Shown here: in pieces, positions 24,348 to 30,989 of the stretch
Numbering within the stretch: the stretch's first letter is position 1
Layout of the letters: every line of letters begins with the position of its first letter
NCBI RefSeq assembly: GCF_004614195.1
Contig: NZ_SPUM01000146.1
Location: 30,015-94,014 of the forward strand
Length of the DNA stretch: 64,000 nucleotides
Source: Massilia horti
Lineage (GTDB): Bacteria > Pseudomonadota > Gammaproteobacteria > Burkholderiales > Burkholderiaceae_D
Reading direction: 5' to 3'
Made by a program: the position numbers and the translations under genes
The notes under the pieces: generated by a model
The model's database searches: none
What the model saw: the letters and a program-made list of their open reading frames with translations, nothing else
Told to the model about the DNA's origin: nothing

Positions 24348-25952
24348 TCATTGCCGCACGTCATCCCATACCAGGTCAAACCGTGCCAGGTATTTCTTTA
24401 GCCTATCCGCGTCATTTGGTCGCTCCTTGGCACTGCGGGAGATGGCAAACAGCTTCCTTCCCGCATCCGAAAGGGTCTTCGATTTTCGGCAAACTTCGAT
24501 AACCGCCTTGAGCTGTACGGCATCGAACAGGTCCAGCCCAGCTGCTTTTTGGCCAAGGACTTCCACCAAATCGATCTCACTTGGTTCTGCCGCCTCATCT
24601 GAGTAGTGCTGCCACAGACGCCGCAGTCGTCCAACTTCGTCCTGCACGATTACATCTGTGATACGTCCCGCCTCCGCAAGCGTCGCCATACGCTGCACTG
24701 ACGCGGACAGGTCGCGGAAATTGCCCACCCACTGCGCTTCCGCCGACATGGCGAAATCCATGTAACGGCTGCGCGCTTCCTTATTCAGGCGCACGACCTG
24801 CGAGTTCTCCGCGCCGAATTGGGCGAGCAGGTAATCGATGTTGGGCTCAATGTCTTCGGCTCGCGCGGTCAGGCCGGGCAGTTCATATGTCCACAGATTG
24901 ATACGCGCGAACAGGTCTTCGCGAAAACGGCCCGCGACCACTTCCTTCGACAGGTCCCGATTCGTGCCGGCGATCAGCAGGAAGTCGCTTTGGACTTCGT
25001 TGTCCGAGCCGACCGGGTGGAAGCGCTTTTCTTCGACGGCCTTGAGGAGCATTGCCTGCTCGTCCAGGCCCAGCTCACCGATCTCGTCAAGAAAGAGCAG
25101 ACCCTTGTGTGCACTGCGCAGCAAACCAGCGCGATCCGATGCCGCACCGGTAAACGCTCCCCTGGTATGCCCGAACAAAGTCGAACCGGCGCCGTCACCA
25201 CGCAGCGTCGCGCAGTTAATCTCGACGAACTTGCCGTCGATCTGGTGCCGGGCCCGGCGCAGTTCGTATATGCGGCGCGCCAGGAATGATTTGCCGGCGC
25301 CGGTCGGCCCCATCAGCAGCATCGGTGCCTTCGACTTGATGGCCACACGTTCGATCTCATCGATCATTTTGTTGAAGCGCGCATTGCGCGTGGCGATGCC
25401 AGACTTCAGGAAAGCGACGCCTTCTTCCTGTTCGCGTGTGAAGCGTTGGGCGATCTGGTCGTACTTCGACAGGTCGAGATCGATGAGCGCGAAGGTGCCC
25501 GGTTTGCCCGCTGCATGTCGGGGTGGCGGCGCTGTCTGTAGCAGGCGGCCGGGGAAGTAACGCGCCTCCGTCATCAGGAACATGCAGATCTGTACGACGT
25601 GCGTGCCCGTGGTGATGTGGATCCAGTATTCCTCGTTGTCCGGATCGAATGCATAGCCGCGCGCGAAATCGAACAGCGCGGCATACACCTGTTCGAAATC
25701 CCATGGATCGTTCATTTGCACGCGATGCGAATTAACTTCTGTCTCCGGCGAAACGGAGGCGATATCGACTTTGACCAATTCCGCCAAGTCGCCGTGCCTG
25801 CCGTTAAACAGCAGTTCGATACGATCGATCACCACTTCTTCGTGCTGCGTCAGGGCCACGGTCGGACGCCATTTTTCCCAGCGGGTGGCGCCTTTGCCGC
25901 TATCGAGCTGGCTGCCGACAAAGCCGATCACTACGGTACGTTTCTTCTTCAT
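24348..25952 (-). CDS. rtcR: RtcR, CARF-domain sigma54 activator of RNA repair
   Basis: A 534-residue bacterial enhancer-binding protein. Residues 1 to about 175 form a CARF-like sensor domain (VIGFVGSQLD; YWIHITTGTHVVQICMF at about 109-125) thought to bind a nucleotide or RNA end. The AAA+ domain has Walker A GPTGAGKS (215-222), the sigma54-contact loop GAFTGA (265-270) and Walker B LLFLDE (285-290). The C-terminal region is helix-turn-helix-like (RKLFAISRSAKERPNDADRL). It is divergent from the rsr-Y RNA-rtcBA operon, whose promoter is of sigma54 type, so it is the dedicated activator. Confidence 0.95.
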   Translation of the reverse strand: MKKKRTVVIGFVGSQLDSGKGATRWEKWRPTVALTQHEEVVIDRIELLFNGRHGDLAELVKVDIASVSPETEVNSHRVQMNDPWDFEQVYAALFDFARGYAFDPDNEEYWIHITTGTHVVQICMFLMTEARYFPGRLLQTAPPPRHAAGKPGTFALIDLDLSKYDQIAQRFTREQEEGVAFLKSGIATRNARFNKMIDEIERVAIKSKAPMLLMGPTGAGKSFLARRIYELRRARHQIDGKFVEINCATLRGDGAGSTLFGHTRGAFTGAASDRAGLLRSAHKGLLFLDEIGELGLDEQAMLLKAVEEKRFHPVGSDNEVQSDFLLIAGTNRDLSKEVVAGRFREDLFARINLWTYELPGLTARAEDIEPNIDYLLAQFGAENSQVVRLNKEARSRYMDFAMSAEAQWVGNFRDLSASVQRMATLAEAGRITDVIVQDEVGRLRRLWQHYSDEAAEPSEIDLVEVLGQKAAGLDLFDAVQLKAVIEVCRKSKTLSDAGRKLFAISRSAKERPNDADRLKKYLARFDLVWDDVRQ

Positions 25953-25958
25953 TTTTTG

Positions 25959-25989
25959 GATAAATATTTATCTGAAAAGATAATTTATC
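25959..25989. promoter_or_regulatory. AT-rich palindromes near the rtcR start
   Basis: GATAAATATTTATC (25959-25972) is a perfect 14-bp palindrome, and GATAATTTATC (25979-25989) is a second, imperfect copy. They lie 7-37 bases from the rtcR start codon and 107-152 bases upstream of the sigma54 promoter, a suitable distance for an enhancer-type activator site or for autoregulation. Confidence 0.45.
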
Positions 25990-26095
25990 ACATATTTCCT
26001 CGAATCAGGTAAATGAGATCCGGCCTGCGATTATCAAAATAAAATTCATAAGAATCAGCTACTTACAAGGCAGGCAAGGGCGTCAAAAGGAGAGC

Positions 26096-26111
26096 TGGCA
26101 CGGCCATTGCA
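26096..26111 (+). promoter_or_regulatory. sigma54 (-24/-12) promoter of the rsr-rtcBA operon
   Basis: TGGCACGGCCATTGCA carries the full TGGCAC and TTGCA blocks at the required spacing. It lies 34 bases ahead of the rsr start codon and opposite the rtcR gene. This is a near-consensus RpoN promoter, as known for rtcBA operons. Confidence 0.9.
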
Positions 26112-26144
26112 ATAAGGAAGGTACAAACCAAGAAAAACGAGGAA

Positions 26145-27704
26145 ATGAAAATGGCAAACGCTAACTTGTTCCAGAGTCTGAAGAGCAAACTCTTGCCGGC
26201 CACCGATACCATGAACGCCGAGTTCGCCCCGGCCTATGCCTTGTCGCCGAAGCAGCAACTGGCGCAGTACGCTGCGACGGGCTGCCTGAATGCCACTTAC
26301 TACGCATCGGCCCAAGCGCAGCTCGACACGGTGCTCGCCCTTGGCAAAGAAGTGGATGCACGTTTCATCGCGCAAACCGCGATCTATTGCCGTGAGCGCG
26401 GCTACATGAAGGACATGCCTGCGCTACTGGCCGCCGTTCTGGCCTCCAAAGGCGCTGCGGAATTGACGCCGGCATTTGGCCGGGTGATCGACAACGGCAA
26501 AATGCTGCGCAATTTTGTGCAGATCATTCGCTCCGGCGCGACCGGCCGCAAATCGCTGGGCACGCGGCCAAAAAAGCTGGTGCAAGCCTGGCTGAACAAT
26601 GCGTCGGAAAAGGCGCTGCTGTCTGCCGCGGTCGGCGACAATCCGTCGCTGGCGGACGTGGTGAAGATGGTGCACCCGAAACCGGCCGAAGCCTGGCGCG
26701 AAGCTTTCTTCGCCTGGCTGATCGGCAAACCGTACAACGCGGCTAACCTGCCGCCAGCCGTGAAAGCGTTCGAGGCTTACAAGCAGGACCGCTCGCAACC
26801 GTTACCGGACGTGCCGTTCCAGATGCTGACCGCGCTGGACTTGCAAACGGCGGACTGGGCGCAGATCGCCCGGCAAGGCGGCTGGCAAATGGTGCGTATG
26901 AACTTGAACACGTTTGCGCGCCACGGCGTGTACGAATTGCCCGGCATGACGGAAGCGATCGCGGCAAAGCTGCGCGATCCGGCGGCAATTGCGAAGGCGA
27001 AGGTCTTCCCGTACCAGCTTCTGTCCGCGTGCCAGTCGGCTGGCGACAACGTGCCCTTTGCGATCCGAGAGGCGCTGCAGGATGCGCTGGAAATCGCGCT
27101 GGCGAACGTGCCGGCGCTGGAAGGCAAAGTCGTGGTGTGCCCGGACGTGTCGGGTTCGATGCGTTGGCCGGTGAGCGGCTACCGCACCGGCGCGACCACG
27201 GCGGTGCGTTGCGTTGACGTGGCCGCGCTGGTGGCGGCCGCCATCCTGCGCAAGAACGAGGATGCCGTGGTGCTGCCGTTCGAGGTGGATGTAGTGAAGC
27301 TCGGCCTGAACCCGCGCGACACGGTTCTGACCAACGCGCAAAAGCTGGCATCGATCGGCGGCGGTGGTACCAACTGCAGCGCGCCGCTGGCAGCTATGAA
27401 CAAAAAACGGATGCAGGCCGACTTGGTCGTGTTTGTATCGGATAACGAATCGTGGATCGACGCGACGCGCCATGGTGCGACCGCCACGATGCGCGAATGG
27501 GCTGTGTTCAAGCAACGCAATCCAGACGCCAAACTGGTTTGCATCGACGTCACGCCCAATGCCACGACGCAGGCCAAGGAAAGCAAGGATGTGCTGAACA
27601 TCGGCGGTTTTTCGGACGATGTGTTCAACATCATCGCCGCCTTCGCTGCCGGCCAGTTGGGTGCGGCGCAGTGGGTGGGTGAAATCGAGTCGATCACAAT
27701 TTAG
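26145..27704 (+). CDS. rsr: Rsr, Ro60-family (TROVE) RNA-binding protein
   Basis: A 519-residue Ro60 orthologue. The TROVE ring (about residues 25-320) is followed by a von Willebrand A-like domain with a MIDAS motif DVSGSM at about residue 335 and the TNCSAPLA segment. Ro proteins bind Y RNAs on the outside of the ring and misfolded or 3'-ended RNAs in the hole. The downstream 500 bases contain four Y RNA candidates, exactly as expected for its partner RNAs. An ATG two codons on is the other possible start. The gene is first in a sigma54-controlled RNA repair operon. Confidence 0.95.
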   Translation: MKMANANLFQSLKSKLLPATDTMNAEFAPAYALSPKQQLAQYAATGCLNATYYASAQAQLDTVLALGKEVDARFIAQTAIYCRERGYMKDMPALLAAVLASKGAAELTPAFGRVIDNGKMLRNFVQIIRSGATGRKSLGTRPKKLVQAWLNNASEKALLSAAVGDNPSLADVVKMVHPKPAEAWREAFFAWLIGKPYNAANLPPAVKAFEAYKQDRSQPLPDVPFQMLTALDLQTADWAQIARQGGWQMVRMNLNTFARHGVYELPGMTEAIAAKLRDPAAIAKAKVFPYQLLSACQSAGDNVPFAIREALQDALEIALANVPALEGKVVVCPDVSGSMRWPVSGYRTGATTAVRCVDVAALVAAAILRKNEDAVVLPFEVDVVKLGLNPRDTVLTNAQKLASIGGGGTNCSAPLAAMNKKRMQADLVVFVSDNESWIDATRHGATATMREWAVFKQRNPDAKLVCIDVTPNATTQAKESKDVLNIGGFSDDVFNIIAAFAAGQLGAAQWVGEIESITI

Positions 27705-27747
27705 GAGAACGTCATGGGCTGGACCATCAGCGTTGGACGTACAGATT

Positions 27748-27827
27748 TTGGGCAGAGGACGAATGCCGGTGTGACTACAAACCTGACGTGTGCCGTCACG
27801 CCGATTACTCGTCGGGCCAATGCCCAA
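27748..27827 (+). ncRNA. Y RNA 1 (hairpin type, no tRNA module)
   Basis: Starting 44 bases after rsr. TTGGGCA (27748-27754) pairs with TGCCCAA (27821-27827). Inside, GACG (27758-27761) pairs with CGTC (27810-27813), then AAT with ATT across a three-base bulge ACT, then CGGTGTGAC (27767-27775) with GTCACGCCG (27795-27803), leaving a 19-base loop beginning TACAAACC. The 5' strand GACGAATG fits the GNCGAAN(0-1)G motif I recall for the Ro-binding helix of bacterial Y RNAs. All pairings were derived by hand. Confidence 0.7.
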
Positions 27828-27835
27828 GTAACGGT

Positions 27836-27938
27836 TTCCCTGAATGCAGGCAGGACTACATCTGGTGACGCCGGTTCGATTCCGGCCTGCCAGGTCGAAC
27901 AGGTCTGGCAGAATGTCCTGTCGATCCTTGTCGGGGAG
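27836..27938 (+). ncRNA. Y RNA 2 with T arm and closed acceptor stem
   Basis: Ro-type helix: CCCTG (27838-27842) with CGGGG (27932-27936), AA with TT beside a GT bulge, then GGCAGGAC (27849-27856) with GTCCTGTC (27915-27922). Enclosed is a tRNA-like part: T arm GCCGG-TTCGATT-CCGGC (27870-27886), followed directly by a perfect 7-bp acceptor-like hairpin, CTGCCAG (27887-27893) with CTGGCAG (27905-27911). No D arm is visible. ACTACAT follows the long helix, as in copies 1 and 3. Confidence 0.75.
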
Positions 27939-27952
27939 CTTTAACAACTTTC

Positions 27953-28076
27953 GGCGAATGCCGGTGGAACTACATCACTGTTAATGAGGCTGTCGCGGGT
28001 TCGAATCCCGCCGGAGGCAAAATACCGCCACCGTAGCTCAGTTGGTAGAGCACCTGTTCCACCCAACCTTGTCGCC
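27953..28076 (+). ncRNA. Y RNA 3 with permuted tRNA: T arm, acceptor hairpin, D arm
   Basis: Ro-type helix: GGCG (27953-27956) with CGCC (28073-28076), AA with TT beside a GT bulge, then GGTGGAAC (27963-27970) with GTTCCACC (28056-28063). GGCGAATG fits the Y RNA motif. Inside, in order: T arm GCGGG-TTCGAAT-CCCGC (27995-28011); acceptor CGGAGGC (28012-28018) pairing with GCCACCG (28027-28033), one A.A mismatch, joined by an 8-base loop; TA; and a canonical D arm GCTC-AGTTGGTA-GAGC (28036-28051). This is a tRNA with its ends joined and its anticodon arm opened. T6 follows at 28079. Confidence 0.8.
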
Positions 28077-28085
28077 ACTTTTTTC

Positions 28086-28203
28086 GATGAATGCAGATGG
28101 AATTACATGGACAGAGCACCGGGGCAAACCCGGAGGCCCCGGTTCGACTCCGGGTCGGCGCAAGCCGATAGCTCAGGGAAACATTCCATCAATCCTCGTC
28201 ATC
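28086..28203 (+). ncRNA. Y RNA 4 with GNRA-capped acceptor stem
   Basis: Ro-type helix: GATG (28086-28089) with CATC (28200-28203), then GATGGAAT (28096-28103) with ATTCCATC (28183-28190). Inside: hairpin CCGGG-GCAAA-CCCGG (28119-28133), T arm CCCGG-TTCGACT-CCGGG (28138-28154), and acceptor-like TCGGC (28155-28159) with GCCGA (28164-28168) closed by a GCAA tetraloop, followed by TAGCTCAG as at the start of a D arm. GAGC at 28114-28117 could complete that D stem at long range. Ends 26 bases before rtcB. Confidence 0.75.
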
Positions 28204-28229
28204 ACTTGTTATCACTAACGAAGAGAACT

Positions 28230-29465
28230 ATGGAAAAGCAAACTTTCGACGTCATGGCGGTAGAGGGAGGCAGCCCGGTCAAGATGTGGACGCGCGGCGT
28301 GCCGGTCGAGGAAGAAGCCAAAAAGCAGCTGTCGAACACGGCAAAGATGCCTTTCATCTACAAGCACATCGCAGCGATGCCAGACGTGCACCTGGGTAAA
28401 GGCTCGACCATCGGCAGCGTGATCCCGACGCTGGGCGCGATCATCCCGGCGGCCGTGGGCGTGGATATCGGCTGCGGCATGATGGCTGCCAAGACCACGC
28501 TGACCGCGAACGATTTGCCGGATAACCTGGGCCCGCTGCGTTCGGCCATCGAGCGCTCGGTCCCGCACGGCATGTCGCCAAAAACGCGCGGATTCAAAGG
28601 CCGCGACAAGGGTTCGTGGGACACGCCGCCGAAACCGGTTGATATCGCCTGGCTGCAGTTGAAGGACGAGTTTGACGCCATCTGCGAAAAGACGCCGAAG
28701 CTGAAAAACACAAACAACTACAAGCATCTGGGCACCCTGGGCACGGGGAACCATTTCATTGAAATCTGCCTGGACGAGGTGGGCTTCGTCTGGTTCATGC
28801 TGCACTCGGGTTCGCGCGGGGTTGGCAATGCGATCGGGACTTACTTCATCGAGCTGGCGAAGAAGGATATGCGCACGCATTTCATCAACTTGCCGGATGA
28901 AGACCTCGCTTACCTGCCGGAAGGCACGCAGCACTACGACGACTACGTGGAAGCGGTCGGTTGGGCGCAGAAGTTCGCCCGCATGAACCGCGAGGTGATG
29001 ATGCAGAACCTGATCGCCGCGGTCCGCACCGTGATCACCAAGCCGTTCGAGACGCACGTGGAAGCGGTGAACTGTCACCACAACTATGTGCAGAAAGAAA
29101 ACCACTTCGGCAAGGACGTGCTGGTCACCCGCAAGGGCGCCGTATCGGCGCGCGAAGGCGAGTTGGGCATCATCCCGGGCTCGATGGGGGCCAAGAGCTA
29201 CATCGTGCGCGGCAAGGGCAACCCGGAAAGCTTCCACAGCTGCAGCCACGGCGCCGGCCGCACCATGAGCCGTAACGAGGCCAAGCGTCGCTATACCGTG
29301 GAAGACCAGGTCAGGGCTACCGAAGGCGTGGAATGCCGTAAGGATGAACACGTCATCGACGAAATCCCGATGGCCTACAAGGACATCGATGCGGTGATGG
29401 AAGCGCAGCGTGACCTGGTCGAAGTTGTGCACACGCTGAAACAGATCGTCTGCGTGAAAGGCTGA
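28230..29465 (+). CDS. rtcB: RNA ligase RtcB
   Basis: A 411-residue GTP- and manganese-dependent ligase joining 2',3'-cyclic phosphate (or 3'-phosphate) to 5'-OH RNA ends. Metal ligands are seen in GVDIGCGM (D79, C82), GTGNHF (H175), LHSGSRGVG (H192) and NCHHNYV (H283/H284). The guanylylated histidine is in CSHGAGRTMSR (H340). The start is the ATG of MEKQTFDV. The same frame is open for 82 codons upstream, but that stretch is Y RNA sequence. Length equals that of the short (E. coli-like) RtcB branch. Confidence 0.96.
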   Translation: MEKQTFDVMAVEGGSPVKMWTRGVPVEEEAKKQLSNTAKMPFIYKHIAAMPDVHLGKGSTIGSVIPTLGAIIPAAVGVDIGCGMMAAKTTLTANDLPDNLGPLRSAIERSVPHGMSPKTRGFKGRDKGSWDTPPKPVDIAWLQLKDEFDAICEKTPKLKNTNNYKHLGTLGTGNHFIEICLDEVGFVWFMLHSGSRGVGNAIGTYFIELAKKDMRTHFINLPDEDLAYLPEGTQHYDDYVEAVGWAQKFARMNREVMMQNLIAAVRTVITKPFETHVEAVNCHHNYVQKENHFGKDVLVTRKGAVSAREGELGIIPGSMGAKSYIVRGKGNPESFHSCSHGAGRTMSRNEAKRRYTVEDQVRATEGVECRKDEHVIDEIPMAYKDIDAVMEAQRDLVEVVHTLKQIVCVKG

Positions 29466-29524
29466 ATTTTGCAATCCGGATGCCCACGCAGGCGGCCAAT
29501 AACAAGAAGAGAGATCAAGAAGAA

Positions 29525-30568
29525 ATGATCGAATTAGACGGCTCTGCAGGAGAAGGCGGCGGCCAGATACTGCGCTCTGCGCTGACCCTGTCGATGCTGA
29601 CGGGCCAGCCTTTTCGCATCCAAAACATCCGCGCGAACCGTTCCAAGCCAGGGTTGATGCGCCAGCACCTGGTGGCCGTGCAAGCGGCGGCCGAGGTGTG
29701 CGGCGCCCAAACCGAAGGCGCACAAGTGGGTTCGCTGGCGTTGACGTTCACGCCTGGCGCGATCCGTGGCGGCGACTACCGGTTTGCCATCGGCACGGCC
29801 GGCAGCTGCACGCTCGTCCTGCAAACGCTGGTACCGGCATTGTTGTTCGCGAACCGTCCTTCGACCGTGCGGGTCGTGGGGGGAACGCATAATCCTATGG
29901 CCCCGCCGGCGCATTTTCTGCAGCGCGCCTACGCGCGGACGCTGGCCGATTTGGGCGCGACGGTCGACTTTCAGCTGCATCGCTTCGGTTTCTACCCGGC
30001 TGGCGGCGGTGAAGTGACTGCCACGATCCTGCCATGCAGCGGCTTGCGTCCTTTCGAATGGATGTCGCGTGGAGAACGTGTGTCCGCCTATGCCGAGAGC
30101 TTTGTCGCCGGCATCCCGGCTGGCGTGGCGAAACGTGAGCTGGAAGGCATCCGCGCTGGCATGGGCTGGGAAGCCTCTCAACTGCGCGAATGCATCCTGC
30201 CCGCCGACCAAGGCCCTGGAAATGCCCTGCTGATCACCCTGGAATACGAGCACGTTACCGAGGTGTTTACCGCCATCGGCGAAAAGTCCTTGCGTTCTGA
30301 TGTTGTGGCGCGCCTGGTGATAAAGGAAGCGCAGCGTTACCTTGCTTCCGATGGTGCGGTGGGTGAGCATCTGGCCGACCAGCTGATGTTACCGATGGCC
30401 CTGGCCGGCGGCGGACGCTTCACGACTGCCAAGGTCTCCCTGCATGGCAGGACAAATGCACATGTGATCGAGCGATTTCTGCCGGTGCGTTTTTTATTCG
30501 ATGAGCAGAGCGGCGTATATACCTGTTCGGTCGAATCCAGCACGGGCCGCGAAACTCAGTTTTCGTGA
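29525..30568 (+). CDS. rtcA: RNA 3'-terminal phosphate cyclase RtcA
   Basis: A 347-residue ATP-dependent enzyme that converts RNA 3'-phosphates to 2',3'-cyclic phosphates, the substrate class of RtcB. The N terminus IELDGSAGEGGGQILRSALT, the NIRANRSKPGLMRQH and HNPMAPPAHFLQ motifs, and the C-terminal histidine in HGRTNAHVIERFLP (adenylylation site in E. coli RtcA) are present. The start is the internal ATG (MIELDG); an upstream in-frame ATG at 29480 is unlikely. It ends the operon, and its last 13 bases overlap the convergent small gene. Confidence 0.95.
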   Translation: MIELDGSAGEGGGQILRSALTLSMLTGQPFRIQNIRANRSKPGLMRQHLVAVQAAAEVCGAQTEGAQVGSLALTFTPGAIRGGDYRFAIGTAGSCTLVLQTLVPALLFANRPSTVRVVGGTHNPMAPPAHFLQRAYARTLADLGATVDFQLHRFGFYPAGGGEVTATILPCSGLRPFEWMSRGERVSAYAESFVAGIPAGVAKRELEGIRAGMGWEASQLRECILPADQGPGNALLITLEYEHVTEVFTAIGEKSLRSDVVARLVIKEAQRYLASDGAVGEHLADQLMLPMALAGGGRFTTAKVSLHGRTNAHVIERFLPVRFLFDEQSGVYTCSVESSTGRETQFS

Positions 30569-30768
30569 CTGATAACGCTCGGCGTGTCCTCGCAGTTCAG
30601 CAGCAATGCGAAACGGTTATTGAATTTGCCTACCAAGGAAATCGGAACGGAAGACGCGCCTCCATCTATTGAAATGCGCGCTTCCATATCCTGGTTCTCA
30701 AAGGACTGCAATTCCTTTATCAATTGCGATACCGACTTTCCCCGGCTTGGCCAGTCTGCATTGGACAT
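30556..30768 (-). CDS. small hypothetical protein convergent with rtcA
   Basis: A 70-residue protein without signal or membrane segments. The N-terminal SVSQLIKELQSFENQDMEARISIDGG and then ISLVGKFNNRFALLLNCED give an alpha-beta-beta pattern with good amphipathic spacing and low-complexity-free composition, which argues for a real gene. It overlaps the 3' end of rtcA by 13 bases. No family is recognised. Its upstream region is a family A repeat within 60 bases. Confidence 0.55.
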   Translation of the reverse strand: MSNADWPSRGKSVSQLIKELQSFENQDMEARISIDGGASSVPISLVGKFNNRFALLLNCEDTPSVISHEN

Positions 30769-30822
30769 AGATCCTCCTGCTCTGCTTTTCGATAGGCTAT
30801 GTCACCGGTAAGTGTGGGTTTC

Positions 30823-30927
30823 GTAGGGTGCGCACCTGTGCGCACGCGGTTCGCGAACGTAGCGTAGGGAAGCAGCAGCCGCAGGTCAGTATGCGGTGAC
30901 CGCGTGCGCACTTCGTGCACACCCTAC
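30823..30927. repeat. dispersed palindromic repeat, family A copy 2
   Basis: GTAGGGTGCGCACC at one end and GTGCACACCCTAC at the other, with GGTTCGCGAACG and CAGTATGCGGTGACC inside. It is inverted relative to the copy at 13134 and about 105 bases long. Confidence 0.9.
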
Positions 30928-30989
30928 GGAGACTTTGCGCCCGCTGGGCGGACCTCCCACACTTAGCGATGACATAGCTTTTCGGTATG

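Noticed and set aside
27714..27944. 76-residue plus-strand frame after rsr
   Set aside because: It overlaps Y RNAs 1 and 2, has no similarity to known proteins, and the DNA shows compensatory pairing instead of codon constraint.
28027..28162. A tRNA gene with a large intron (5' half at 28027, 3' half ending 28162)
   Set aside because: The acceptor strands GCCACCG and TCGGCGC do not pair well with each other, but each pairs with its immediate neighbour as a closed hairpin, so two permuted modules explain the data better.
27984..28229. 82-codon in-frame extension of RtcB
   Set aside because: The stretch is the Y RNA 3/4 sequence; RtcB proteins start at MEKQTF-like residues and a usable ribosome site lies just before 28230.
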